A stretch of 64,000 bases of DNA from NCBI GenBank assembly GCA_944391495.1, contig CALXTU010000002.1, forward strand, positions 1 through 64,000, in the 5' to 3' direction. Source of the DNA: an uncultured Alphaproteobacteria bacterium (GTDB lineage: Bacteria > Pseudomonadota > Alphaproteobacteria > RF32 > CAG-239). The notes beneath the pieces are model-generated. The model was not told the DNA's origin, ran no database searches, and saw only the letters and a program-made list of their open reading frames with translations. Below are positions 34,156 through 43,931 of the stretch, in pieces. Both the position numbers and the translations under genes were made by a program. Each line of letters opens with the position of its first letter. Positions within the stretch are counted from its first letter, which is position 1.

Positions 34156-36279
34156 TCAGCGCTCCTTGTGAATGGCTGCGATACAGCGTACCCAGGCAAT
34201 ATCTTCCGTCAGGTCTTCCAGCCGGACCGGCAGCCGGCGGCGCCAGTTGGGGTGCTTGTCACGGTCGGTTCCCGGAACATTTTGCATTTTTTCAACGTGC
34301 AAAATATCCTCAAGCTGCGCCAAAAATACCGGTGCCGTCGATTTGGCCATAAACCGCATTACCGCTTCCTCAATCCCTTCGGGATATTTTTCACCAAACA
34401 GATAATCGCCGCTGCGGGGTTTATCCTCCGGCCAGACTTCCGCTTTATCCAACGCCGCCAGTAATCTGCCGCGGTCATTTTCCCTTTTGTGATAAGCCGC
34501 ATCACGGTCGGCCGTGTTTTCTATAATGCCTAACGAAAAATTCAATTCAATATCATAACCGAACCACCACATCCGCAACGGCGCAATATCATGCGTGCCG
34601 ACAGATGCAAACGCGTTTGCCGGATATTGCTCCGGAGCTTTAAAATCACCCCAGCCGTCGTTCCAGCGTTCGGCCCACAAAACACTCAGCGAACGAATAC
34701 CACGTTCATTAATGGCTTCAATAAAACCCGGCGGCACATTGCCGATACTCTCGCCGACAATCATGCATTTGTTCAAACAGCTTTCCAAAGCAACGATATT
34801 CAGCATATCTTCAAAATTATAGTAAATGTATGTGCCGGCATCATAGGCGTCCGGAATGACAAACAGGCGCATCAGACTCATGACGTGATCAATCCGCAGC
34901 GCACCGGCATTTTGCATATTGGCGCGCAAAATACGGATAAAAGGCTGATACTTCTGTTCTTTCAGTTCCTGCGGCAGGAATGTTCCCAGTCCCCATTTCT
35001 GGCCGCCGGGGAAAAACGCATCGGGCGGCGCACCGGTTCCGGCATCTTTCATAAACAATCCGGGATTGCTCCAGTTTTCGGCACTGTCCCGGCCTACCCC
35101 CACCGCCAAATCACGGTACAGGCCTATGCGTAAACCGCAGGCATCTATTTCAGCCTTGACGGCTGACAACTGCCGGTCGGCTTCAAACTGCATAAATTTG
35201 AAAAATTCCACCCGCTCTTGATTATCCGCGGCAAATTTGCGCACACCGGCCGCCGAAGGCGAATGATATTCCTTCGGCCAGGCCTGCCAACCGCCCCATA
35301 CGGTTTTAGTCTGCTGCTCATATATCGCCTGAAATACGGCAAGCCGCTGCAGACTTTCACCGTGTTTTTCACAAAACTCGGCATATTCCCGTTGCCGAAC
35401 CGTATTTTTGTTTTCCCGGAATCTGGTAAAACATTTTTCAAGCATCCGCACTTTCAGCGTATAGACATCCGTATAGCGAATCAGCTCGGTCGCACGCAAT
35501 TCGTCCAACAGCTTTTCAAAAGGTTTGCGGTCTGCCGGCATAAATTCCGGAACGGCCTCAATGTCAATATAAATCGGATTTAAGTATAGGCGCGAAATTG
35601 ATGAGTACGGACTGGCCTCCTCGGGATAGTCATGACTTAAAACATTTAAGGGATTCAGCCCGATGATATCGGCTCCGGCATCGCGGCAGAAACAGACAAA
35701 ATTTTTCAAATCCGTAAAATCACCGACACCCCAGTTGCGTCTGCTTTTCAACGCATAAAGCTGCAGGGAAAATCCCCACAATCGTCGATCGGCCGGCAGC
35801 ACGTCATAACATTTATCCGGCGCAACCGCCAAACAGCTTTTATATTCCCGGCCGCCGATAACCGCTTTCAAATCATAATAACCGATATCCAACGGCGTTG
35901 TGATTTTTAAATCTTCTTTGTAGAGATTGCCGCGGTTTATCGCATTACGCCGGTATTCATAATCCAGAGATAAAGTTTCACCGCCGGAAGTTTCGGCCGT
36001 CAAGACAATACCGGACAAATCAGACGCCACAACATCAATAATGATATTATCCCTGCGACAAACATATACCGGCTGCAACACGCTTTGCCAGCGGCGTTTT
36101 TCCAACTTATCCAACGAGGCGTCAATTTGCTTGTCCGTATCGGCCGCATATCCCATCGCTTTGGCAAAAAAGCGGACGACTTTTTCATCAACCGCATAAT
36201 TCTGTTTTTTAAGGCCGGCATCGGAAAACGAAAAGGCAATACCCAACTTGTCAGCCAGTTCATGTAATTTTTCGTTCAT
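34156..36279 (-). CDS. malQ: 4-alpha-glucanotransferase (amylomaltase)
   Basis: I start the gene at ATG 36279 (MNEKLHELADKLGI), which gives 707 aa, close to the 694 aa of E. coli MalQ. The longer open frame above it overlaps glgX and has no family sequence. The GH77 catalytic nucleophile lies in GALRIDHVMSLMRLF and the acid in MIVGESIGNVPPG, with GLYRDLAVGVGRDSAE before them and SVGTHDIAPLRMWW after. The enzyme moves maltodextrin segments between chains, which suits a glycogen operon. It lies 10 bp after glgX. Confidence 0.94.
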   Translation of the reverse strand: MNEKLHELADKLGIAFSFSDAGLKKQNYAVDEKVVRFFAKAMGYAADTDKQIDASLDKLEKRRWQSVLQPVYVCRRDNIIIDVVASDLSGIVLTAETSGGETLSLDYEYRRNAINRGNLYKEDLKITTPLDIGYYDLKAVIGGREYKSCLAVAPDKCYDVLPADRRLWGFSLQLYALKSRRNWGVGDFTDLKNFVCFCRDAGADIIGLNPLNVLSHDYPEEASPYSSISRLYLNPIYIDIEAVPEFMPADRKPFEKLLDELRATELIRYTDVYTLKVRMLEKCFTRFRENKNTVRQREYAEFCEKHGESLQRLAVFQAIYEQQTKTVWGGWQAWPKEYHSPSAAGVRKFAADNQERVEFFKFMQFEADRQLSAVKAEIDACGLRIGLYRDLAVGVGRDSAENWSNPGLFMKDAGTGAPPDAFFPGGQKWGLGTFLPQELKEQKYQPFIRILRANMQNAGALRIDHVMSLMRLFVIPDAYDAGTYIYYNFEDMLNIVALESCLNKCMIVGESIGNVPPGFIEAINERGIRSLSVLWAERWNDGWGDFKAPEQYPANAFASVGTHDIAPLRMWWFGYDIELNFSLGIIENTADRDAAYHKRENDRGRLLAALDKAEVWPEDKPRSGDYLFGEKYPEGIEEAVMRFMAKSTAPVFLAQLEDILHVEKMQNVPGTDRDKHPNWRRRLPVRLEDLTEDIAWVRCIAAIHKER

Positions 36280-36289
36280 GGTTTCCTCG

Positions 36290-38368
36290 TTATTTGATTT
36301 CAAATGCCAGTACGCTCCAAGCCGGTATGCCAACGACTTTACCGTTGCCGAGCTTTTCTTTATCGGCAAAACTTTCCGAAGTATCCAACAGCAGCGACCA
36401 GGCTTTTTTTCCGCCAATCTCGGGAAGCTTCCACTCCAACTTCTGATAATTGGCATTGAAGACGACCAAAACAAAATCATGATCGTTTTTAACCAGGTAA
36501 GACAACGCGTGCCGATTACCGTCGTGCCAGTCGGCTTCGGCAAACTCCGTTCCTGCCTCGGTATACCATGCCAAATCTTTATGGCCGGCCGTATCAACCA
36601 CTTTTCCGGTAAAGAATCGTTCGCGCGCAAAAATTTTCAGTCTTTTACGCAAACGAATCAACTTGCGGACAAAACCGATCATATGTTTTTGCTCTGCCGA
36701 AATTCCCTCCCAGGTAACCCAGGTAATGGCATTGTCTTGACAATAGGGATTATTGTTACCCATCTGGCTGCGCATAAATTCATCACCGAAAACCAGCATC
36801 GGCGTTCCGAACGAGAGCAGTAACGTCGCCAGCATTGCCCGGGAACGATCACGACGGTTTTTGACGATAATCGGATTATCGCTTTCACCTTCGGCACCGG
36901 AGTTCCAGCTCCAATTGGCGTCCGTGCCGTCGCGGTTGTTTTCGCCGTTGGCCGCGTTATGCTTATTGTTGTAGCTGACCAAATCATTCAGGGTAAAACC
37001 GTCATGCGCCGTCAGAAAATTAACGCTTGACGTCATGGGACGATTATCGTGGCCGAATATTTCGCTTGATCCCGTCAAGCGCGATGCCATTTCGGCAATC
37101 TGATAAGGATCCCCTTTCCAAAAGCGGCGGACATTGTCGCGATATTTGTCATTCCATTCGGCCCAGCCGGGCAAAAAAGCGCCCAGTTGATAACCGCCGA
37201 TACCGACATCCCACGGCTCGGCAATCAGTTTAACCCGGCGCAATACCTCATCCTGCGCCACGGCATATAAAAAGCCGCTGGTCTGTTTGAACTCACCGCC
37301 GCGGCGACACAATGTCGTGGCCAGATCGAAACGGAAACCGTCGACATGCATTTTCTCAACCCAATAGCGCAGAGAATCCATCACCAGCCGGACGACATTC
37401 GGATTTTGCAAATTAAGGCTGGCGCCGCAGCCGGTTGTATCCATATAAAGGCGTTTGTTTTCCGGATTAAGGATATAATAGGAGGCATTGTCTATGCCGC
37501 GGTAGCACAAAGTCGGCCCGAGATGGTTGCCCTCACCAGTGTGGTTATAAACAACGTCAAGAATAACCTCTATGCCATGTGCGTGGAGTGTTTTTACCAT
37601 ATCGCGGATTTCATTAATATCTCCGGCCGAGAGATATGACTGCTCCGGCGCAAAAAAACTGAAACTTTCGTAACCCCAGTAATTGTCGATAATATAGCCG
37701 CGTTTATGACGATTGCCGAAGAAAGCATGAACCGGCAAAAACTCAACCGCCGTTATACCGAGATGCTTCAGATAATTGACCGTCGAATCTTCCGCAAAGC
37801 CGGCAAAAGTTCCGCGTTTGGAATCCGGTAGAAAAGGACTGAGCCGGGTAGCCCCGCGCAAATGAGTCTCGTAAATAATGCTTTCGCCAAGACCGTATCC
37901 CGGCGGGACATCGCCTTCCCAGTCGTAAGACCTGTCATCGACAACGACCGATTTGGGAACATACGGCGCGGAATCCAAAGACGAAAAAGACAAATCCTTT
38001 TCAGGACTGTCAATATCGTATCCGAATATTGCCTTATTCCAGATCAGGGTACCGACCAGTTTTTTACCATACGGATCAATCAGGAGTTTGTGCGGGTTAA
38101 ACCGCATTCCCTCTGTCGGTTTATATGGACCGTAGACCCGGTATCCGTAGACCATTCCCGGTTTGGCGCCGGCCAGATAAATATGCCAAATGCCATTGCT
38201 GTTTTCATTAATGCCGTAACGCTCCAATTCTTTGGAACCGCTTTCATCAAATATGCATAATTCAACTCTAGAAGCATTGGCCGAAAACAAGGCAAAGTTC
38301 ACGCCGGCGCCGTCATAAGACGACCCCAGCGGAACCGGCGAACCGGAAAATGATTTAAATTGCGCCAT
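36290..38368 (-). CDS. glgX: Glycogen debranching enzyme (isoamylase type)
   Basis: The start is ATG 38368 (MAQFKSFSGSPVPLG), preceded by AGGAG; the longer frame upstream runs into glgB. The 692-aa protein has an N-terminal CBM48 domain (~10-110), then GH13 motifs: EVILDVVYNHTGEG, HVDGFRFDLATTL with the nucleophile Asp, KLIAEPWDVG with the acid/base Glu, and FLTAHDGFTLNDLV. It removes alpha-1,6 branches from phosphorylase-limited glycogen. It lies 8 bp after glgB. Confidence 0.96.
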   Translation of the reverse strand: MAQFKSFSGSPVPLGSSYDGAGVNFALFSANASRVELCIFDESGSKELERYGINENSNGIWHIYLAGAKPGMVYGYRVYGPYKPTEGMRFNPHKLLIDPYGKKLVGTLIWNKAIFGYDIDSPEKDLSFSSLDSAPYVPKSVVVDDRSYDWEGDVPPGYGLGESIIYETHLRGATRLSPFLPDSKRGTFAGFAEDSTVNYLKHLGITAVEFLPVHAFFGNRHKRGYIIDNYWGYESFSFFAPEQSYLSAGDINEIRDMVKTLHAHGIEVILDVVYNHTGEGNHLGPTLCYRGIDNASYYILNPENKRLYMDTTGCGASLNLQNPNVVRLVMDSLRYWVEKMHVDGFRFDLATTLCRRGGEFKQTSGFLYAVAQDEVLRRVKLIAEPWDVGIGGYQLGAFLPGWAEWNDKYRDNVRRFWKGDPYQIAEMASRLTGSSEIFGHDNRPMTSSVNFLTAHDGFTLNDLVSYNNKHNAANGENNRDGTDANWSWNSGAEGESDNPIIVKNRRDRSRAMLATLLLSFGTPMLVFGDEFMRSQMGNNNPYCQDNAITWVTWEGISAEQKHMIGFVRKLIRLRKRLKIFARERFFTGKVVDTAGHKDLAWYTEAGTEFAEADWHDGNRHALSYLVKNDHDFVLVVFNANYQKLEWKLPEIGGKKAWSLLLDTSESFADKEKLGNGKVVGIPAWSVLAFEIK

Positions 38369-38376
38369 ACAAACTC

Positions 38377-40569
38377 CTAACGGACAGGTTTGATAACAAT
38401 TGTCGCCAGCGGCGGAAGTGTCAGCCGAAGCGAACAAGGCTTATAGTTGCACTCGGTTTGTTCCGCCTGCATAAAGCCCTCGTTCTTAACACCGCTACCC
38501 CAGTAGTTTACATCATCACTGTTAAAAATTTCTTGATACTGGATATCCTCAGGAACCCCAATCCGATAATTTTCACGCACAACCGGCGTAAAATTGCAAA
38601 CGACTATCAGATAATCGCCGGGATTATATCCTTTGCGCATATAGGAAATTACGCTGTCGTCGGCATTGGAATGATCAATCCATTCAAAACCGCGATAGTC
38701 AAAATCCTGCTGATAGAAAGGCGCGTTGCCTTTATACATCAGATTAAGGTCACGTACACAATTTTGCAGCCCTTTGTACATCGGATAATCCAGCAAAAAC
38801 CAGCGCAGACCCTCTTCCGAATTCCATTCATAATCCTGACCGAACTCGCAGCCCATAAACAGCAGCTTTTTGCCCGGATGCGTAAACATAAAACCGTAAT
38901 AGGCGCGCAGATTGGCAAATTTCTGCCATTCGTCTCCCGGCATTTTCGACAACATGGATCCTTTGCCATGGACGACTTCGTCATGAGAAATCGGCAAAAT
39001 GAAATTTTCGTTAAAAGCATATAACAGGCCAAACGTCAGCATACCGTGATGATATTTGCGATGTACCGGCTCGTGCGAAATATAGCGCAGCGTATCGTTC
39101 ATCCAGCCCATGTTCCATTTGTAGCCAAAGCCCAAACCGCCCATAGACGTCGGTCTTGACACCATCGGCCAGGCGGTTGACTCTTCGGCAATGGTTACCG
39201 CACCGTCAACCTGCGAATAGGCCAGCTCATTCATGCGGCGCAGAAAAGCTATTGCCTCAATATTTTCGTTACCGCCGTACTGATTGGGAATCCACTCGCC
39301 GTTTTTGCGCGAATAATCCAGATACAGCATGGAGGCAACCGCATCAACGCGAAGACCGTCGATATGAAATTCCTTCAGCCAATAAAGTGCGCTGGCGCAC
39401 AAAAAGTTGGAAACTTCCGCCCGGCCGTAATTATAGATTTTGGTTCCCCAGTCGGCATGTTCGCCTTTACGCGGGTCGGCATGCTCGTAAAGATGAGTGC
39501 CGTCAAATTCGTTCAAGCCATGACCGTCCTTCGGAAAATGCGCCGGTACCCAGTCCATGATTACGCCGATGCCGGCCTGATGAAATTTATCAATCAGATA
39601 ACGGAAATCGTCCGGTGTGCCAAAACGCGAGGTCGGCGCAAACATTCCGATAACCTGATATCCCCACGAGGCATCAAGCGGATGTTCGGCAACCGGCAGA
39701 AACTCGACATGGGTGAAACCCATGTTGGTTACATAGGGAATCAGATAATCGGCCAATTCACGATAAGTGAGATATTCGTTGTTTTCCTTACGACGCCAAG
39801 ACCCGAGATGAACCTCGTAAATGGACATCGGCTTGTCGAAAGAATTGTAGTCTTGACGATAGCGCATCCATTCGGCATCGTTCCAGATATAGTGGTTAAG
39901 ATCATAAACAACCGAGGCGGTGTTCGGTCTCTTCTCGGCATAGAAAGCAACGGGATCAGCTTTCAGAAAGATATTATCGCTTTGAGTTTTGATTTCAAAT
40001 TTATACAGCTCGCCCTCGCCGATGCCGGGAATAAAAATATCCCATACGCCGCAGGAAGGATGTTTGCGCATGACATTGACGCGCCCATCCCAGTTATTGA
40101 AAGCACCGACAACGCTGACACGTTTAGCATTCGGCGCCCATACGGCAAAACTGACACCTTTGACACCGTCCATCTCTCGGACATGTGCACCGAGTTTTTT
40201 ATACATTTCAAGGTGACTTCCCTCCGCCAAAAGGTAGACATCCATGTCGCCCAAAGTCGGTGCAAAACGATAAACGTCTTCGGCAATATAGGTATAATTT
40301 TTATCGTTGGTAATACGGAATTTATAATCGAAATCGTCCGTACGGCCGAGCTCAATCTGGTAGAAACCGCGTTCATCAAGCTTGGTCATCATGCCCAAAG
40401 AATTTCCGGCACCGTCCAAGACCTCAATCGATACGGAATGCGGCTGATAAGCGCGAATAAAAACTTCTTTTGACCCCTTGTTTTTATGTATCCCCAAAAC
40501 GGCGAAAACATTGCCGTGATCACCGTCGATGACGGCTTCCATTTCCTCTTTCGATAATAAATTCTGCAT
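38377..40569 (-). CDS. glgB: 1,4-alpha-glucan branching enzyme
   Basis: The 730-aa protein matches bacterial GlgB in length and domains: an N-terminal N1-type region, CBM48 (~110-215), and the GH13 core with GVIMDWVPAHFPKDGHGL, HIDGLRVDAVASMLYLDY (nucleophile Asp), TIAEESTAWP (acid Glu) and ILPISHDEVVHGKGSM. It introduces alpha-1,6 branches into glycogen. It is the first gene of the operon glgB-glgX-malQ-HAD. No glgA, glgC or glgP is present in this window. Confidence 0.97.
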   Translation of the reverse strand: MQNLLSKEEMEAVIDGDHGNVFAVLGIHKNKGSKEVFIRAYQPHSVSIEVLDGAGNSLGMMTKLDERGFYQIELGRTDDFDYKFRITNDKNYTYIAEDVYRFAPTLGDMDVYLLAEGSHLEMYKKLGAHVREMDGVKGVSFAVWAPNAKRVSVVGAFNNWDGRVNVMRKHPSCGVWDIFIPGIGEGELYKFEIKTQSDNIFLKADPVAFYAEKRPNTASVVYDLNHYIWNDAEWMRYRQDYNSFDKPMSIYEVHLGSWRRKENNEYLTYRELADYLIPYVTNMGFTHVEFLPVAEHPLDASWGYQVIGMFAPTSRFGTPDDFRYLIDKFHQAGIGVIMDWVPAHFPKDGHGLNEFDGTHLYEHADPRKGEHADWGTKIYNYGRAEVSNFLCASALYWLKEFHIDGLRVDAVASMLYLDYSRKNGEWIPNQYGGNENIEAIAFLRRMNELAYSQVDGAVTIAEESTAWPMVSRPTSMGGLGFGYKWNMGWMNDTLRYISHEPVHRKYHHGMLTFGLLYAFNENFILPISHDEVVHGKGSMLSKMPGDEWQKFANLRAYYGFMFTHPGKKLLFMGCEFGQDYEWNSEEGLRWFLLDYPMYKGLQNCVRDLNLMYKGNAPFYQQDFDYRGFEWIDHSNADDSVISYMRKGYNPGDYLIVVCNFTPVVRENYRIGVPEDIQYQEIFNSDDVNYWGSGVKNEGFMQAEQTECNYKPCSLRLTLPPLATIVIKPVR

Positions 40570-40637
40570 GAAATTTTCCTTAAATTTAACAACATAATTA
40601 ACAGAGCTTTCAGACCTCCGAAAAGCTCTTTTAGATA

Positions 40638-40666
40638 TCTATAATTTCTAATCAATTTAAATGCAA
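40638..40666 (-). promoter_or_regulatory. Candidate glgB operon promoter
   Basis: Minus strand: TTGCAT, 17-base spacer, TATAGA. Transcription would start near 40630 and give a ~60-base leader whose first part folds into an AGAGCTTT/AAAGCTCT hairpin (40603-40629). Confidence 0.5.
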
Positions 40667-40747
40667 GACCTAATTCAAAAAGCGATTTAAATTTTTATAA
40701 CTCTTACATATTTTTTGACTTTTTTTGCCGATATTTCGGATTAAGTA

Positions 40748-40775
40748 TTGACGGATAAAATTTTGTATGTATATT
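40748..40775 (+). promoter_or_regulatory. Candidate promoter of the DUF2934 gene
   Basis: TTGACG (40748-40753), 16-base spacer, TATATT (40770-40775). It lies ~38 bp before the start codon at 40814. Confidence 0.5.
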
Positions 40776-40813
40776 AAATAATGTTTATTGAATTTTATTT
40801 GGAGTTAGTGATT

Positions 40814-41032
40814 ATGGTAAACAACGAACAAGCTATCAGAGAAGCTGCCTATTATATCTGGCAAAATGCCGGCTGCCCGTCTGGTCAGGATGAATATTTC
40901 TGGTCGATGGCTGTAGAACAGCTTTCCAAATGCAGCAAGTCTTCCTGCGCCAAAAAGTCGTCTTCTTCCAAGACTTCTTCCTGTGCCAAAAAGTCTTCTG
41001 CTAAAAAATCTTCTGCTAAAAAATCGAAATAA
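40814..41032 (+). CDS. DUF2934 protein with a lysine/serine-rich tail
   Basis: The start at 40814 (MVNNEQAIREAA) has GGAG 9 bases upstream and is preferred over 40781, which lacks a ribosome site. Residues ~5-37 (AIREAAYYIWQNAGCPSGQD and FWSMAVEQL) match DUF2934, a short helical domain. The remaining 35 residues are a Ser/Lys/Ala/Cys tail built from AKKSS units, similar to histone H1-like tails of bacterial nucleoid proteins. With 72 aa it is very basic. A DNA-binding role is plausible from the tail; none is known for the domain. Confidence 0.75.
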   Translation: MVNNEQAIREAAYYIWQNAGCPSGQDEYFWSMAVEQLSKCSKSSCAKKSSSSKTSSCAKKSSAKKSSAKKSK

Positions 41033-41053
41033 ATTTCGCTTCTTTCAGAAGTA

Positions 41054-41086
41054 AAAATCTCCGTCGGACGGCGGAGATTTTTTTTT
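41054..41086 (+). terminator. Terminator of the DUF2934 gene
   Basis: AAAATCTCCG (41054-41063) pairs with CGGAGATTTT (41072-41081), followed by T-rich sequence. It overlaps the stop region of the converging methyltransferase gene. Confidence 0.85.
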
Positions 41087-42221
41087 ACTTTTTCACCGCC
41101 AAAATTATCCGGCCGGCCACTTCTTTTTCCCCTTCGGTCCGCAAGATTTTCCGCTCATTTTTTACCACTTCAAATCCTTGCTTGCGCAAAACATTTTCTA
41201 CATATTCCGGACGGTGCACAAAGCGTGATGAAGGCATCAGAAAAAAGTCTTTTCCGTTGGTGGTGTTTTCCGAAATGCTGAAGGCAAAAACTCCGTTTCG
41301 GAACATCAGCTTCCCTATTTCCGCAAACAAGGAATCCAACCGCCCGAAATAGGTAAAAACATCGGCGGCGGTTACGATCGAAAAACGCCTTTTAATCTGC
41401 GCGCAACAGGAAGAAATATCGCCTTGAATCAATGAGGTATAAATATTTTTATGTTCTGCTTCCTTCAGCATTCCGGCCGAAATATCCATGCCGACAAAAC
41501 GGCTTTGCGGAAAATTTTCAGCAACGGCCGCAGCACATAATCCGCTGCCGCATCCGAGATCCAAAATCCATTTTTGATGCATGACTTTACCCGCAAAATA
41601 TTCCGCCAACATCCGGCTGATTTCCTGCGGGACACAATAGCCGAGTTCGGCCAAAACCTTATCAAAATCCGGAGCAAAGACGTCAAAAAGACTCTCAACA
41701 TATTCCGGTTCGGAACAGATGAATTTATTGTCTTGATGAAATGATTTGTAACATTGCCTGACGATGGCATTATGCGGATATTTTCGATGCCATTTTTGCA
41801 AAACAGAATCCACGGTATCATAGCCTATCATATCTGCCGTTTCATAAATCGTATAGGCCAAATTCAACTGATGTTCTTTTTGGCCGCCGCTGAGAACAAC
41901 GGCCTGCCAGGCTTCGGCCAACGCCTGTTGCAGACGGCCGGTTTGCTGACAGGTCTGTGATAAATAATTATGCCACCAGGGATTGGCGGCGTCACTGCGA
42001 ATCAGCTCTGCAAAAAGCGGGGCCGCAGCCTTGAAATTTTCCGTTTCAAAATATGCTGTTGCCAGATTGGCCCGGGCGGCAAAATGTTTTGGATCGCGTT
42101 TGAGAATCCGCCGATATATTTTTATTGCGTCGGCAAATTTTTTTTGCTCATAAAGATTATTGGCTTTGGTCAATAATTCTTTAATTTTTTGTTCCGAAAT
42201 TTTTGAGAAAAAACCAAACAT
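41085..42221 (-). CDS. TPR-repeat SAM-dependent methyltransferase
   Basis: The 378-aa protein has tetratricopeptide repeats in the first ~170 residues (LYEQKKFADAIKIYRRILKR, then AARANLATAYFETENFKAAA) and a class I methyltransferase domain from ~205, with the SAM loop WILDLGCGSGLCAAAVAENF and the acidic end of strand two in FVGMDISAGMLKEA. The substrate is unknown. It lies 8 bp after the membrane glycosyltransferase-like gene in the order GT2 - membrane protein - methyltransferase, so a role in cell-surface glycan modification is likely. Confidence 0.85.
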   Translation of the reverse strand: MFGFFSKISEQKIKELLTKANNLYEQKKFADAIKIYRRILKRDPKHFAARANLATAYFETENFKAAAPLFAELIRSDAANPWWHNYLSQTCQQTGRLQQALAEAWQAVVLSGGQKEHQLNLAYTIYETADMIGYDTVDSVLQKWHRKYPHNAIVRQCYKSFHQDNKFICSEPEYVESLFDVFAPDFDKVLAELGYCVPQEISRMLAEYFAGKVMHQKWILDLGCGSGLCAAAVAENFPQSRFVGMDISAGMLKEAEHKNIYTSLIQGDISSCCAQIKRRFSIVTAADVFTYFGRLDSLFAEIGKLMFRNGVFAFSISENTTNGKDFFLMPSSRFVHRPEYVENVLRKQGFEVVKNERKILRTEGEKEVAGRIILAVKK

Positions 42222-42229
42222 CCGCGCCC

Positions 42230-43930
42230 TTATTTTGCATGATAGACTTCAAACAACTTGTTTTCATAAGACGGTTCGGACAAGTCTTTGATTATATTCA
42301 AAGTATCCGGCTCGCGATTTTGTTTATGAATGATAACCCAGTCGCCGGTTTGCGGCTTGTTTTGCGGTATCATCGGATAGGCATATTGATATAAAAGTTT
42401 GTCATAAACGATTTTATTATACAGCATTCTTTTTAAATCTTTGAGATTATAAAACTTGGTTTTAAAAACCATCGGATAAGGATAAAAATAATAGTGATAT
42501 GCCATGTTCCATGTTTCAAAAGCCCATATCTGCCGCTCGTCCGGACAGGGCCTTTCAATAAGGAAGATATTTATCGGTTCCTGTGTTGTCTCTTGTCTTT
42601 GTTGCGCCATAAAATCGGCGACCTGGCGATAATAATGCCCTTCTTCACTTGTATAACCAATAATGTCTGCCCGGGCCGAATAAGCCAAAATTGTTACCGA
42701 TACAAGCATCAAGACAACAAAATTGCGCATATTTTGAAACAACCAGGCAAGAGCAAAAAGCGTCGGCAGCAGTAAATAATATGTCTTGCCGTACAGATGC
42801 CATGTTTTCGGTATCAGTCCCAATATTATCATACCAGCGGCGACGCTTATCCCGCCGACAAGAAGTCCACCGCCGCGAAACATCGGGTTTATCCGGGAAT
42901 CCGAATGTTTTTGCATCTGCCACAACAACACGACAACGGCGGCCGTCAACAGGCTCAACTCAAAACCGTAATACCGGATAAATTCCTGCAAACTGCTGCT
43001 CTGATTAAAGGACAAATAAAGATTTTCGTCGGTTGACGGGATCAGCAAAGAATAAGTTACAAGAAAAGAAAACAGACCGATGCCCAGCAAAACTTCCAAC
43101 GGCATTTTGCCCAAGGTACGCCATGGGTGCAAAAAACTTCGCGGCGTTATGTCTTCCTGCCATATACGATACAAAACCGATGCCACTACAATACCAAAGT
43201 AAAACAAAACGCAGTTTTCCTTGGTGTACAGGGCCATAATCATAAAAAATAAAAAGCCGGTCAACCAGCGGAATTTTTGCGTGCGGCAGAAATGACGCAG
43301 GCAGATAAGACTCAGCATAACGGCTATAATTATCTCGCGTTCGGAAAAAATAATCTGCGCCGTTTGCAGCATAGTCGGCGTCAACAGAAAAACCGCCAGC
43401 ATCGTCAAACGCCGCGCAACCGGTATATAATTGAAGAAACAATACATACAGACAACCGCCACCGCCAGCTGCGCCAAGAGATATGATTTAATCATATATA
43501 TATTGTGAGTGACGGCATACAGCGTACTTAAATCCCAAAAGGCCAGCGGCGTAATTCTTATGGTGTCAAAATTCGGAACAACGCCTTCTTTCATATTGCG
43601 CATGGTGCCGAAACCCATGGTGTCAAAACTTTCAAACAGCGAATTTTCCAGAGAAAAGACATAAACGCCGGTTATGACAAAAGCGGCAACAAGAAAAAAC
43701 AATCCCCACCAATCCTTAGGTGAGCGGCGGTTGAATTTGTATTGCTCGTCATAAAACAAACCGGCCCATAAACCCTCTTTTAGCGGCCGGCGCAGTATCC
43801 ATACCGCCAGAGCCAGGACTGCCGCCACAATCAACAGCCACGGCAGCCACAACCGGCTGATCAGTATTGCCGAATTAAACTTCAGAAGATTCTCCAAAAT
43901 ATGATCACGAAACAACGGAATATCGAACAT
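42230..43930 (-). CDS. Multi-span membrane protein, GT-C glycosyltransferase-like
   Basis: The 566-aa protein has about ten to twelve membrane segments. Acidic residues in the first periplasmic loop (NFDTIRITPLAFWDL) and a large C-terminal soluble part (~450-566) suggest the GT-C fold of lipid-linked sugar transferases (PMT/ArnT-like), but the match is weak. The gene begins 1 bp after the GT2 gene and ends 8 bp before the TPR methyltransferase. I would treat the enzymatic role as an inference from context and topology. Confidence 0.6.
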   Translation of the reverse strand: MFDIPLFRDHILENLLKFNSAILISRLWLPWLLIVAAVLALAVWILRRPLKEGLWAGLFYDEQYKFNRRSPKDWWGLFFLVAAFVITGVYVFSLENSLFESFDTMGFGTMRNMKEGVVPNFDTIRITPLAFWDLSTLYAVTHNIYMIKSYLLAQLAVAVVCMYCFFNYIPVARRLTMLAVFLLTPTMLQTAQIIFSEREIIIAVMLSLICLRHFCRTQKFRWLTGFLFFMIMALYTKENCVLFYFGIVVASVLYRIWQEDITPRSFLHPWRTLGKMPLEVLLGIGLFSFLVTYSLLIPSTDENLYLSFNQSSSLQEFIRYYGFELSLLTAAVVVLLWQMQKHSDSRINPMFRGGGLLVGGISVAAGMIILGLIPKTWHLYGKTYYLLLPTLFALAWLFQNMRNFVVLMLVSVTILAYSARADIIGYTSEEGHYYRQVADFMAQQRQETTQEPINIFLIERPCPDERQIWAFETWNMAYHYYFYPYPMVFKTKFYNLKDLKRMLYNKIVYDKLLYQYAYPMIPQNKPQTGDWVIIHKQNREPDTLNIIKDLSEPSYENKLFEVYHAK

Positions 43931-43931
43931 T

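Noticed and set aside
36282..36630. Upstream extension of malQ to 824 aa
   Set aside because: The extra residues overlap glgX in another frame and do not resemble GH77 sequence; ATG 36279 gives the family length.
39364..40473. 369-aa plus-strand open frame
   Set aside because: It is fully antisense to glgB, whose motifs are unambiguous.
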